A DNA stretch of 64,000 nucleotides from Sardina pilchardus (lineage: Eukaryota > Chordata > Actinopteri > Clupeiformes > Clupeidae): the NCBI RefSeq assembly GCF_963854185.1, contig NC_084999.1, positions 35,306,718-35,370,717 of the forward strand, written 5' to 3'. The notes below the pieces were generated by a model. The model saw only the letters and a list, made by a program, of their open reading frames with translations. It was not told the DNA's origin and made no database searches. A program made the position numbers and the translations under genes. Positions 45,111 to 58,707 of this stretch are shown here, one piece after another (position 1 is the first letter of the stretch; the number at the start of each line of letters is the position of its first letter).

Positions 45111-46979
45111 AACTAGAAATGCAATTCCAAGGAATTACCAGTGCATGAAATGCAAAATAGATAGATAATGTAGATATGGTTACTAAGGTGTAGCTAGGGT
45201 AAACATGGTGGTTGCATAGTTTACAGAGAGTTGATAGTGTGAAGGTAGACAGTTTAAAGCTGAAACATTCCAGTTCTAACTTAACTAATGATTTCTATTC
45301 ATGTTAGAATGTTAACTATGGTAACAATGATAACCAGGTTGATTGGTTAACTTAGCTACTGATTTGATGCAGTAATGGTAAAAATGTTAACTATGCTATC
45401 TATGCTCACAGTGGTAACCAGGTTGATTCGCTAACTTAGCTAATGATTTCTAGCAGTTATGCTTAAAATGCTAACTATGCTAGCAATGCTAACTTAAATT
45501 AACAATGCTAACCAGGTTGATTAGCTAACTTAACTGATGAATTCTAGCAATAATGCTAAAAATGCTAACTATGCTAAAATTGCTAACAATGCTAACCAGG
45601 TTGATTAGCTAACTTAGTTGATGTTTTTTGCAGTTATGCTAAAAATGCTAACAATGCTAACTATGCTAACTAGCTAACTTGCTAGTGAGGACTTTTATTT
45701 TGAAACATTTGTTGCTAGGGTATCCATGGTGGCCACTATCAGGAAACAAGAAGTTACTGCAGCATAATCATGTTGGTTGCTATGGAAAAGGTCATAAACG
45801 CTTAATTTTAATGGTTGGTATGTTGGTTGCTAGGTACATGGAGGTTTCGTGTAGTTGACTGGAGGCATAGTTGATAACTGACAGTTGGAATGGTTGAACA
45901 GTTAAATAGTTGAGTAGTTACAATGGTTAAATGATTTAATAGTGTATTATTGCAGTGATGACCTTTATTTTGAAACAGTTGTGGACAGAGGAAGTAGTGA
46001 AACAGGATCTGTAGTCTTAATGAGATTGTATGCTTAAAGCCTGAGACAGAAGGTGCCTCTCATATAGCGTTTACGCGCCCTCTCTCGCTCCTCGATCCTC
46101 ACTGATCTACATAAAGAATGATGGAGCGGCAACAATGGGATAGTCTAGGCCTTTTTCTATCTTTCTTTATGTAGATCATTGAGGATCGAGGAGCGAGGGA
46201 GGACATATAAACGCTGCTTGAGAGGCACCCACAGTAAATACTTTGAAAGTTGTATGTAGATAGTCTAATTAATGTTGATAGACAGAGAGTTTAATGGGCG
46301 TTGATAGGCAGATTGTTTAATAGATGTTGATAGACAGTTTAATGGGTGGATGAGTGAATGGTCTGAAGAAGATGAATGGATAGAAAGTTGGATGGAATGT
46401 GCCTTATATTCTTGTAGAATGGAGATACACAGCTCTCTACTGAGAGTAGTGGATACAGATACAGGTGTAATCAATTTAACTGGCTAGTCTTTAGAGAGCC
46501 AGAGACAGAGTAGATTGTTTAAAAGTTGAATATAGATCGTCTAATTGATGTTGATAGGCAGACTGTTTAGAATGGGTGGATGAGTGAATGGTTTGAAGAA
46601 GATGAATGGATAGAAAGTTGGATGGAATTAGGAAGACTTATGTTGATACTGTTGATAGAGGGGAACAGAACATGTAGTCTCAAGAGAGCCAGTTAAAGCC
46701 TGAGAGAGAGAGAGAGAGCTGCTGCACCTGGACTGGCCACCTGGCGTAACATTCTAATTGCTGCCGTGATGTCATAATGAGCAATGTTAAGTCTATGGGG
46801 AAATAGCTCAATGTTAAATCTATGGGGAAATCGTTTTTTAATTCATAGTTTAAAAAGTATAACAGTTACAAAGTTAAAAAATACAAAGCACACATGGCAT
46901 AAGCGAGACCTACGCAACAAAGTTTGAATGAAGTTTCTACGTTAAACGGTTCAAGCTGAATTGCGTGCGTTAGAAGAAG
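45111..46979 (-). mobile_element. Helentron B unit 9 (1.87 kb)
   Basis: Left half close to unit 1 (GGTAACAATGATAACCAGG, GCTCACAGTG), right half with hairpin and two internal repeats, right end of the GAGAGAGAGAGAGCTGCTGCACC type with the doubled TCTATGGGGAAATAGCTCAATG block. A clear mosaic. Confidence 0.87.
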
Positions 46980-48745
46980 AACTAGAAATGCAATTCCAAG
47001 GAATTACCAGTGCATGAAAATGCAAAAATAGATAGATAATGTAGATATGGTTACTAAGGTGTAGCTAGGGTAAACATGGTGGTTGCATAGTTTACAGAGA
47101 GTTGATAGTGTGAAGGTAGACAGTTTAAAGATGAAACGTTCCAGTTCTAACTTAACTAATGATTTCTATTCATGTTAAAATGTTGATTAGCTAACTTAGC
47201 TAATGATTTCTAGCAGTTACGCTAAAAATGCTTACTATGCTAGCAATGCTAACAATGCTAACCAGGTTGATTAGCTAACTTAACCGATGATTTCTAGCAG
47301 TAATGCTAAAAATGCTAACTATGCTAACAATGCTAAATTTGCTAACAATGCTAACCAGGTTGATTAGCTAACTTAGTTGATGATTTTTTGCAGTTATGCT
47401 AAAAATGCTAACTATGCTAACAATGCTAACTATGCTAACCATGGTAACTAGCTAACTTGCTAGTGAGGACTTTTATTTTGAAACATTTGTTGCTAGGGTA
47501 TCCATGGTGGCCACTATCAGGAAACAAGAAGTTACTGCAGTATAATCATGTTGGTTGCTATGGAAACGGTCATAAACACTTTTTAATGGTTGCTATGTTG
47601 GTTGCTAGGTACATGGAGGTTTCATGTAGTTGACTGGAGGCATAGTGGATGATAACTGACAGTTGGAATGGTTGAACAGTTCAATAGTTGAGTAGTTTCA
47701 ATGGTTAAATGATTTAATAGTGTATTATTGCAGTGAGGACCTTTATTTTGAAACAGTTGTGGACAGAGGAAGTAGTGAAACAGGATCTGTAGTCTTAATG
47801 AGATTGTATGCTTAAAGCCTGAGACAGAAGGTGCTTCTCATAGCGTTTACGCGTCCTCTCTCGCTCCTCACTGATCTACATAAAGAATGATGGAGCGGCA
47901 ACAATGGGATAGTCTAGCCCTTCTTCTATCTTTCTTTATGTAGATCATTGAGGATCGAGGATCGAGGGAGGACATATAAACGCTGCTTGAGAGGGACCCA
48001 CAGTAAATATTTTAAAAGTTGAATGTAGATAGTCTAATTAATGTTGATAGACAGAGAGTTTAATGGATGTTAGACAGATTGTTTAATAGATGTTGATAGA
48101 CAGTGTAATGGGTGGATGAGTGAATGGTCTGAAGAAGATGAATGGATAGAATGTTGGATGGAATGTGCCTTATATTCTTGTAGAATGGAGAGACACAGCT
48201 CTCTACTGAGAGTAGTGGATACAGATACAGGTGTAATCAATTTAACTGGCTAGTCTGAAGAGAGCCAGCCTGAGACAGAGTAGATTGTTTAAAAGTTCAA
48301 TGTAGAGCGTCTAATTGATGTTGTTGATAGGCAGACTGTTTAGAATGGGTGGATGAGTGAATGGTTTGAAGAAGATGAATGGATATAAAGTTGGATGGAA
48401 TTAGGAGGACTTATTTTGATACTGTTGTGCGCAGAGGATACAGGGGAACAGAATATGTAGTCTTCAGAGAGGAGCCTGAGAGAAACTGACAGTTGGTGCC
48501 CAGGTGGCTGACCAGCTGGGGTAACATTCTAATTGCTGCCGTGATGTCATAATGAGCAATGTTAAGTCTATGGGGTAAATGGTGATAGTTTTTAACTAAT
48601 AGTTTAAAAAGTATAAAAGTTACAAAGTTGAAAAATATAAAGCACATATGGCATAAGCAAGACCTACGCAACAAAGTTTGAATGAAGTTTCTACGTTAAA
48701 CGGTTGAAGCTGAATTGCGAGCGTTAGAAGAAGAAGTTTAATAAT
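46980..48745 (-). mobile_element. Helentron B unit 10 (1.77 kb)
   Basis: Carries the derived marks AACACTTTTTAATGG, CCATGGTAACTAGC and GGATGTTAGACAG (loss of TGA and a few bases), shared with units 13 and 14. One internal 280-bp repeat is missing. Confidence 0.88.
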
Positions 48746-50902
48746 AACTAGAAATGCAATTCCAAGGAATTACCAGTGCATGAAAATGCAAAAATAGATA
48801 GATAATGTAGATATGGTTACTAAGGTGTAGCTAGGGTAAACATGGTGGTTGCATAGTTTACAGAGAGTTGATAGTGTGAAGGTAGACAGTTTAAAGATGA
48901 AACGTTCCAGTTCTAACTTAACTAATGATTTCTATTCATGTTAAAATGTTGATTAGCTAACTTAGCTAATGATTTCTAGCAGTTACGCTAAAAATGCTTA
49001 CTATGCTAGCAATGCTAACAATGCTAACCAGGTTGATTAGCTAACTTAACCGATGATTTCTAGCAGTAATGCTAAAAATGCTAACTATGTTAACAATGCT
49101 AAATTTGCTAACAATGCTAACCAGGTTGATTATCTAACTTAGTTGATGATTTTTTGCAGTTATGCTAAAAATGCTAACTATGCTAACAATGCTAACTATG
49201 CTAACCATGGTAACTAGCTAACTTGCTAGTGAGGACTTTTATTTTGAAACATTTGTTGCTAGGGTATCCATGGTGGCCACTATCAGGAAACAAGAAGTTA
49301 CTGCAGTATAATCATGTTGGTTGCTATGGAAACGGTCATAAACACGTTTTAATGGTTGCTATGTTGGTTGCTAGGTACATGGAGGTTTCATGTAGTTGAC
49401 TGGAGGCATAGTGGATGATAACTGACAGTTGGAATGGTTGAACAGTTCAATAGTTGAGTAGTTTCAATGGTTAAATGATTTAATAGTGTATTATTGCAGT
49501 GAGGACCTTTATTTTGAAACAGTTGTGGACAGAGGAAGTAGTGAAACAGGATCTGTAGTCTTAATGAGATTGTATGCTTAAAGCCTGAGACAGAAGGTGC
49601 TTCTCATAGCGTTTACGCGTCCTCTCTCGCTCCTCACTGATCTACATAAAGAATGATGGAGCGGCAACAATGGGATAGTCTAGCCCTTCTTCTATCTTTC
49701 TTTATGTAGATCATTGAGGATCGAGGAGCGAGGGAGGACATATAAACGCTGCTTGAGAGGGACCCACAGTAAATACTTTAAAAGTTGTATGTAGATAGTC
49801 TAATTAATGTTGATAGATAGAATGTTTAATGGATGTTGATAGGCAGATTGTTTAATAGATATTGATTGACAGTTTAATGGGTGGATGAGTGAATGGTCTG
49901 AAGAAGATGAATGGATAGAAGGTTGGATGGAATGTGCCTTATATTCTTGTTAAGAGAGACACTGATACAGCTCTCTGAGAGTAGTTGACACAGGTGTAAT
50001 CAATTTAACTGGCTAGTCTTAAGAGAGCCAGAGTACTCTTAAAGCCTGAGACAGAGTAAATAATTTAAAAGTTGAATGTAGATAGTCTAATTAATGTTGA
50101 TAGACAGAGAGTTTAATGGATGTTGATAGACAGATTGTTTAATAGATGTTGATAGACAGTTTAATGGGTGGATGAGTGAATGGTCTGAAGAAGATGAATG
50201 GATAGAATGTTGGATGGAATGTGCCTTATATTCTTGTAGAATGGAGAGACACAGCTCTCTACTGAGAGTAGTGGATACAGATACAGGTGTAATCAATTTA
50301 ACTGGCTAGTCTGAAGAGAGCCAGCCTGAGACAGAGTAGATTGTTTAAAAGTTCAATGTAGAGCGTCTAATTGATGTTGTTGATAGGCAGACTGTTTAGA
50401 ATGGGTGGATGAGTGAATGGTTTGAAGAAGATGAATGGATATAAAGTTGGATGGAATTAGGAGGACTTATTTTGATACTGTTGTGCGCAGAGGATACAGG
50501 GGAACAGAATATGTAGTCTTCAGAGAGGAGCCTGAGAGAAACTGACAGTTGGTGCCCAGGTGGCTGACCAGCTGGGGTAACATTCTAATTGCTGCCGTGA
50601 TGTCATAATGAGCAATGTTAAGTCTATGGGGAAATTGTTAATAGTTTTTAATTTATAGTTTAAAAAGTATAAAAGTTACAAAGTTAAAAAATACATTGCG
50701 CTGATGTCCTAAGCAAGACCTTCGTAACACAGTTTGAATGAAGTTTCTACGTTAAACGGTTCAAGCTGAATTGCGTGCGTTAGAAGAAGAATAATAAGAA
50801 GTAGTAGAAGAAGAAGCCTAGGGATAACAGTACAGTGCATTTTCATGCACTGTAATAATAAGAAGAATAGGAAGAACAGTACAGTGCATTTTCATGCACT
50901 GT
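48746..50902 (-). mobile_element. Helentron B unit 11 (2.16 kb, double hairpin cap)
   Basis: Left half like unit 10 (CCATGGTAACTAGC), right half with all three internal repeats, and two hairpin caps at its end. The second cap (50880-50903) overlaps the first A of the next AACTAG, so the hairpin directly abuts the following 3' terminus. Confidence 0.88.
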
Positions 50903-50903
50903 A
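50817..50903 (-). repeat. Duplicated 5' hairpin cap of unit 11
   Basis: Stems at 50831-50854 and 50880-50903, each TACAGTGCAT-TTTC-ATGCACTGTA, preceded by CCTAGGGATAACAG and ATAGGAAGAACAG. The second is joined to AACTAG without spacer. Confidence 0.85.
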
Positions 50904-52951
50904 ACTAGAAATGCAATTCCAAGGAATTACCAGTGCATGAAAATGCAAAAATGGATAGATAATGTAGATATGGTTACTAAGGTGTAGCTAGGGTAGACAT
51001 GGTGGTTGCATAGTTTACAGAGAGTTGATAGTGTGAAGGTAGACAGTTTAAAGATGAAACGTTCCAGTTCTAACCTAATGATTTCTATTCATGTTAAAAT
51101 GTTGATTAGCTAACTTAGCTAATGATTTCTAGCAGTTACGCTAAAAATGCTTATTATGCTAGCAATGCTAACTTTACTAAAAATGCTAACCAGGTTGATT
51201 AGCTAACTTAACCGATGATTCCTAGCAGTAATGCTAAAAATGCTAACTATGCTAACAATGTTAAATTTGCTAACAATGCTAACCAGGTTGATTAGCTTAC
51301 TTAGTTTATGATTTTTTGCAGTTATGCTAAAAATGCTAACAATGCTAACTATGCTAACCATGCTAACTAGCTAACTTGCTAGTGAGGACTTTTATTTTGA
51401 AACATTTGTTGCTAGGGTATCCATGGTGGCCACTATCAGGAAACAAGAAGTTACTGCAGTATAATCATGTTGGTTGCTATGGAAACGGTCATAAACACTT
51501 AATTTTAATGGTTGCTATGTTGGTTGCTAGGTACATGGAGGTTTCATGTAGTTGACTGGAGGCATAGTGGATGATAACTGACAGTTGGAATGGTTGAACA
51601 GTTCAATAGTTGAGTAGTTTCAGTGGTTAAATGATTTAATAGTGTATTATTGCAGTGAGGACCTTTATTTTGAAACAGTTGTGGACAGAGGAAGTAGTGA
51701 AACAGGATCTGTAGTCTTAATGAGATTGTATGCTTAAAGCCTGAGACAGAAGGTGCCTCTCATATATAGCGTTTACGCGTCCTCTCTCGCTCCTCACTGA
51801 TCTACATAAAGAATGATGGAGCGGCAACAATGGGATAGTCTAGCCCTTCTTCTATCTTTCTTTATGTAGATCATTGAGGATCGAGGAGCGAGGGAGGACA
51901 TATAAACACTGCTTGAGAGGGACCCACAGTAAATACTTTAAAAGTTGTATATAGTCTAATTAATGTTGATAGACAGAATGTTTAATGGATGTTGATAGGC
52001 AGATTGTTTAATAGATATTGATTGACAGTTTAATGGGTGGATGAGTGAATGGTCTGAAGAAGATGAATGGATAGAAGGTTGGATGGAATGTGCCTTATAT
52101 TCTTGTTAAGAGAGACACTGATACAGCTCTCTGAGAGTAGTTGACACAGGTGTAATCAATTTAACTGGCTAGTCTTAAGAGAGCCAGCGTGTACTCTTAA
52201 AGCCTGAGACAGTAAATAATTTAAAAGTTGAATGTAGATAGTCTAATAAATGTTGATAGACAGAGAGTTTAATGGATGTTGATAGACAGATTGTTTAATA
52301 GATGTTGATAGACAGTTTAATGGGTGGATGAGTGAATGGTCTGAAGAAGATGAATGGATAGAATGTTGGATGGAATGTGCCTTATATTCTTGTAGAATGG
52401 AGAGACACAGCTCTCTACTGAGAGTAGTGGATACAGATACAGGTGTAATCAATTTAACTGGCTAGTCTTAAGAGAGCCAGCCTGAGACAGAGTAGATTGT
52501 TTAAAAGTTCAATGTAGAGCGTCTAATTGATGTTGTTGATAGGCAGACTGTTTAGAATGGGTGGATGAGTGAATGGTTTGAAGAAGATGAATGGATATAA
52601 AGTTGGATGGAATTAGGAGGACTTATTTTGATACTGTTGTGCGCAGAGGATACAGGGGAACAGAATATGTAGTCTTCAGAGAGGAGCCTGAGAGAAACTG
52701 ACAGTTGGTGCCCAGGTGGCTGACCAGCTGGGGTAACATTCTAATTGCTGCCGTGATGTCATAATGAGCAATGTTAAGTCTATGGGGGAAATGGTGATAG
52801 TTTTTAACTAATAGTTTAAAAAGTATAAAAGTTACAAAGTTGAAAAATACAAAGCACATATGGCATAAGCAAGACCTACGCAACAAAGTTTGAATGAAGT
52901 TTCTACGTTAAACGGTTGAAGCTGAATTGCGAGCGTTAGAAGAAGAAGTTT
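50903..52951 (-). mobile_element. Helentron B unit 12 (2.05 kb)
   Basis: Long form with hairpin near 51755-51925 and three internal repeats. Distinguished by CTTACTTAGTTTATG in the minisatellite and a doubled TATATA before AGCGTTTACGCG. Confidence 0.88.
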
Positions 52952-54714
52952 AACTAGAAATGCAATTCCAAGGAATTACCAGTGCATGAAAATGCAAAAA
53001 TAGATAGATAATGTAGATATGGTAACTAAGGTGTAGCTAGGGTAAACATGGTGGTTGCATAGTTTACAGAGAGTTGATAGTGTGAAGGTAGACAGTTTAA
53101 AGATGAAACGTTCCAGTTCTAACTTAACTAATGATTTCTATTCATGTTAAAATGTTGATTAGCTAACTTAGCTAATGATTTCTAGCAGTTACGCTAAAAA
53201 TGCTTACTATGCTAGCAATGCTAACAATGCTAACCAGGTTGATTAGCTAACTTAACCGATGATTTCTAGCAGTAATGCTAAAAATGCTAACTATGCTAAC
53301 AATGCTAAATTTGCTAACAATGCTAACCAGGTTGATTAGCTAACTTAGTTGATGATTTTTTGCAGTTATGCTAAAAATGCTAACTATGCTAACAATGCTA
53401 ACTATGCTAACCATGGTAACTAGCTAACTTGCTAGTGAGGACTTTTATTTTGAAACATTTGTTGCTAGGGTATCCATGGTGGCCACTATCAGGAAACAAG
53501 AAGTTACTGCAGTATAATCATGTTGGTTGCTATGGAAACGGTCATAAACACTTTTTAATGGTTGCTATGTTGGTTGCTAGGTACATGGAGGTTTCATGTA
53601 GTTGACTGGAGGCATAGTGGATGATAACTGACAGTTGGAATGGTTGAACAGTTCAATAGTTGAGTAGTTTCAATGGTTAAATGATTTAATAGTGTATTAT
53701 TGCAGTGAGGACCTTTATTTTGAAACAGTTGTGGACAGAGGAAGTAGTGAAACAGGATCTGTAGTCTTAATGAGATTGTATGCTTAAAGCCTGAGACAGA
53801 AGGTGCTTCTCATAGCGTTTACGCGTCCTCTCTCGCTCCTCACTGATCTACATAAAGAATGATGGAGCGGCAACAATGGGATAGTCTAGCCCTTCTTCTA
53901 TCTTTCTTTATGTAGATCATTGAGGATCGAGGATCGAGGGAGGACATATAAACGCTGCTTGAGAGGGACCCACAGTAAATACTTTAAAAGTTGAATGTAG
54001 ATAGTCTAATTAATGTTGATAGACAGAGAGTTTAATGGATGTTAGACAGATTGTTTAATAGATGTTGATAGACAGTTTAATGGGTGGATGAGTGAATGGT
54101 CTGAAGAAGATGAATGGATAGAATGTTGGATGGAATGTGCCTTATATTCTTGTAGAATGGAGAGACACAGCTCTCTACTGAGAGTAGTGGATACAGATAC
54201 AGGTGTAATCAATTTATCTGGCTAGTCTTAAGAGAGCCAGCCTGAGACAGAGTAGATTGTTTAAAAGTTCAATGTAGAGCGTCTAATTGATGTTGTTGAT
54301 AGGCAGACTGTTTAGAATGGGTGGATGAGTGAATGGTTTGAAGAAGATGAATGGATATAAAGTTGGATGGAATTAGGAGGACTTATTTTGATACTGTTGT
54401 GCGCAGAGGATACAGGGGAACAGAATATGTAGTCTTCAGAGAGGAGCCTGAGAGAAACTGACAGTTGGTGCCCAGGTGGCTGACCAGCTGGGGTAACATT
54501 CTAATTGCTGCCGTGATGTCATAATGAGCAATGTTAAGTCTATGGGGGAAATGGTGATCGTTTTTAACTAATAGTTTAAAAAGTATAAAAGTTACAAAGT
54601 TGAAAAATATAAAGCACATATGGCATAAGCAAGACCTACGCAACAAAGTTTGAATGAAGTTTCTACGTTAAACGGTTGAAGCTGAATTGCGAGCGTTAGA
54701 AGAAGAAGTTTAAT
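52952..54714 (-). mobile_element. Helentron B unit 13 (1.76 kb)
   Basis: Almost the same as unit 10 in length and in all the derived marks (AACACTTTTTAATGG, GGATGTTAGACAG, GATCGAGGATCGAGGG), so one is a recent duplicate of the other or both come from the same source. Confidence 0.9.
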
Positions 54715-56748
54715 AACTAGAAATGCAATTCCAAGGAATTACCAGTGCATGAAAATGCAAAAATAGATAGATAATGTAGATATGGTTACTAAGGTGTAGC
54801 TAGGGTAAACATGGTGGTTGCATAGTTTACAGAGAGTTGATAGTGTGAAGGTAGACAGTTTAAAGATGAAACGTTCCAGTTCTAACTTAACTAATGATTT
54901 CTATTCATGTTAAAATGTTGATTAGCTAACTTAGCTAATGATTTCTAGCAGTTACGCTAAAAATGCTTACTATGCTAGCAATGCTAACAATGCTAACCAG
55001 GTTGATTAGCTAACTTAACCGATGATTTCTAGCAGTAATGCTAAAAATGCTAACTATGCTAACAATGCTAAATTTGCTAACAATGCTAACCAGGTTAATT
55101 AGCTAACTTAGTTGATGATTTTTTGCAGTTATGCTAAAAATGCTAACTATGCTAACAATGCTAACTATGCTAACCATGGTAACTAGCTAACTTGCTAGTG
55201 AGGACTTTTATTTTGAAACATTTGTTGCTAGGGTATCCATGGTGGCCACTATCAGGAAACAAGAAGTTACTGCAGTATAATCATGTTGGTTGCTATGGAA
55301 ACGGTCATAAACACTTTTTAATGGTTGCTATGTTGGTTGCTAGGTACATGGAGGTTTCATGTAGTTGACTGGAGGCATAGTGGATGATAACTGACAGTTG
55401 GAATGGTTGAACAGTTCAATAGTTGAGTAGTTTCAATGGTTAAATGATTTAATAGTGTATTATTGCAGTGAGGACCTTTATTTTGAAACAGTTGTGGACA
55501 GAGGAAGTAGTGAAACAGGATCTGTAGTCTTAATGAGATTGTATGCTTAAAGCCTGAGACAGAAGGTGCTTCTCATAGCGTTTACGCGTCCTCTCTCGCT
55601 CCTCACTGATCTACATAAAGAATGATGGAGCGGCAACAATGGGATAGTCTAGCCCTTCTTCTATCTTTCTTTATGTAGATCATTGAGGATCGAGGATCGA
55701 GGGAGGACATATAAACGCTGCTTGAGAGGGACCCACAGTAAATACTTTAAAAGTTGTATGTAGATAGTCTAATTAATGTTGATAGATAGAATGTTTAATT
55801 GATGTTGATAGGCAGATTGTTTAATAGATATTGATTGACAGTTTAATGGGTGGATGAGTGAATGGTCTGAAGAAGATGAATGGATAGAAGGTTGGATGGA
55901 ATGTGCCTTATATTCTTGTTAAGAGAGACACTGATACAGCTCTCTGAGAGTAGTTGATACAGGTGTAATCAATTTAACTGGCTAGTCTTAAGAGAGCCAG
56001 CCTGAGACAGAGTAGATTGTTTAAAAGTTGAATGTAGATAGTCTAATTAATGTTGATAGACAGAGAGTTTAATGGATGTTAGACAGATTGTTTAATAGAT
56101 GTTGATAGACAGTTTAATGGGTGGATGAGTGAATGGTCTGAAGAAGATGAATGGATAGAATGTTGGATGGAATGTGCCTTATATTCTTGTAGAATGGAGA
56201 GACACAGCTCTCTACTGAGAGTAGTGGATACAGATACAGGTGTAATCAATTTAACTGGCTAGTCTTAAGAGAGCCAGCCTGAGACAGAGTAGATTGTTTA
56301 AAAGTTCAATGTAGAGCGTCTAATTGATGTTGTTGATAGGCAGACTGTTTAGAATGGGTGGATGAGTGAATGGTTTGAAGAAGATGAATGGATATAAAGT
56401 TGGATGGAATTAGGAGGACTTATTTTGATACTGTTGTGCGCAGAGGATACAGGGGAACAGAATATGTAGTCTTCAGAGAGGAGCCTGAGAGAAACTGACA
56501 GTTGGTGCCCAGGTGGCTGACCAGCTGGGGTAACATTCTAATTGCTGCCGTGATGTCATAATGAGCAATGTTAAGTCTATGGGGGAAATGGTGATAGTTT
56601 TTAACTAATAGTTTAAAAAGTATAAAAGTTACAAAGTTGAAAAATATAAAGCACATATGGCATAAGCAAGACCTACGCAACAAAGTTTGAATGAAGTTTC
56701 TACGTTAAACGGTTGAAGCTGAATTGCGAGCGTTAGAAGAAGAAGTTT
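54715..56748 (-). mobile_element. Helentron B unit 14 (2.03 kb)
   Basis: Left part as in units 10 and 13, but with an extra internal repeat (GATAGATAGAATG block near 55785) so that it has three. Suggests repeat gain by unequal exchange within an already duplicated unit. Confidence 0.88.
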
Positions 56749-58707
56749 AACTAGAAATGCAATTCCAAGGAATTACCAGTGCATGAAAATGCAAAAATAG
56801 ATAGATAATGTAGATATGGTTACTAAGGTGTAGCTAGGGTAAACATGGTGGTTGCATACTTTACAGAGAGTTGATAGTGTGAAGGTAGACAGTTTAAAGA
56901 TGAAACATTCCAGTTCTAACTTAACTAATGATTTCTATTCATGTTAAAATGTTGATTAGCTAACTTAGCTAATGATTTCTAGCAGTTACGCTAAAAATGC
57001 TTATTATGCTAGCAATGCTAACTTTACTAACAATGCTAACCAGGTTGATTAGCTAACTTAACCGATGATTTCTAGCAGTTATGCTAAAAATGCTAACTAT
57101 GCTAACAATGCTAACTATGCTAACTAGCTAACTTGCTAGTGAGGACTTTTATTTTGAAACATTTGTTGCTAGGGTATCCATGGTGGCCACTATCAGGAAA
57201 CAAGAATTTACTGCAGTATAATCATGTTGGTTGCTATGGAAACGGTCATAAACACTTAATTTTAATGGTTGCTATGTTGGTTGCTAGGTACATGGAGGTT
57301 TCATGTAGTTGACTGGAGGCATAGTGGATGATAACTGACAGTTGGAATGGTTGAACAGTTCAATAGTTGAGTAGTTTCAATGGTTAAATGATTTAATAGT
57401 GTATTATTGCAGTGAGGACCTTTATTTTGAAACAGTTGTGGACAGAGGAAGTAGTGAAACAGGATCTGTAGTCTTAATGAGATTGTATGCTTAAAGCCTG
57501 AGACAGAAGGTGCCTCTCATAGCGTTTACGCGTCCTCTCTCGCTCCTCACTGATCTACATAAAGAATGATGGAGCGGCAACAATGGGATAGTCTAGCCCT
57601 TCTTCTATCTTTCTTTATGTAGATCATTGAGGATCGAGGAGCGAGGGAGGACATATAAACGCTGCTTGAGAGGGACCCACAGTAAATACTTTAAAAGTTG
57701 TATGTAGATAGTCTAATTAATGTTGATAGATAGAATGTTTAATGGATGTTGATAGGCAGATTGTTTTATATTGATTGACAGTGTAATGGGTGGATGAGTG
57801 AATGGTCTGGAGAAGATGAATGGATAGAAGGTTGGATGGAATGTGCCTTATATTCTTGTTAAGAGAGACACTGATACAGCTCTCTGAGAGTAGTTGACAC
57901 AGGTGTAATCAATTTAACTGGCTAGTCTTAAGAGAGCCATAGTACTCTTAAAGCCTGAGACAGAGTAAATAATTTAAAAGTTGAATGTAGATAGTCTAAT
58001 TAATGTTGATAGACAGAGAGTTTAATGGATGTTGATAGACAGATTGTTTAATAGATGTTGATAGACAGTTTAATGGGTGGATGAGTGAATGGTCTGAAGA
58101 AGATGAATGGATAGAATGTTGGATGGAATGTGCCTTATATTCTTGTAGAATGGAGAGACACAGCTCTCTACTGAGAGTAGTGGATACAGATACAGGTGTA
58201 ATCAATTTAACTGGCTAGTCTTAAGAGAGCCAGCCTGAGACAGAGTAGATTGTTTAAAAGTTCAATGTAGAGCGTCTAATTGATGTTGTTGATAGGCAGA
58301 CTGTTTAGAATGGGTGGATGAGTGAATGGTTTGAAGAAGATGAATGGATATAAAGTTGGATGGAATTAGGAGGACTTATTTTGATACTGTTGTGCACAGA
58401 GGATACAGGGGAACAGAATATGTAGTCTTCAGAGAGGAGCCTGAGAGAAACTGACAGTTGGTGCCCAGGTGGCTGACCAGCTGGGGTAACATTCTAATTG
58501 CTGCCGTGATGTCATAATGAGCAATGTTAAGTCTATGGGGGAAATGGTGATAGTTTTTAACTAATAGTTTAAAAAGTATAAAAGTTACAAAGTTGAAAAA
58601 TACAAAGCACATATGGCATAAGCAAGACCTACGCAACAAAGTTTGAATGAAGTTTCTACGTTAAACGGTTGAAGCTGAATTGCGAGCGTTAGAAGAAGAA
58701 GTTTAAT
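56749..58707 (-). mobile_element. Helentron B unit 15 (1.96 kb)
   Basis: The left half matches unit 7 (reduced GCTAAC block), the right half matches unit 5 (TTGTGCACAGAGG variant). It ends GAAGTTTAAT and joins the 3' terminus of autonomous copy 2. Confidence 0.88.
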
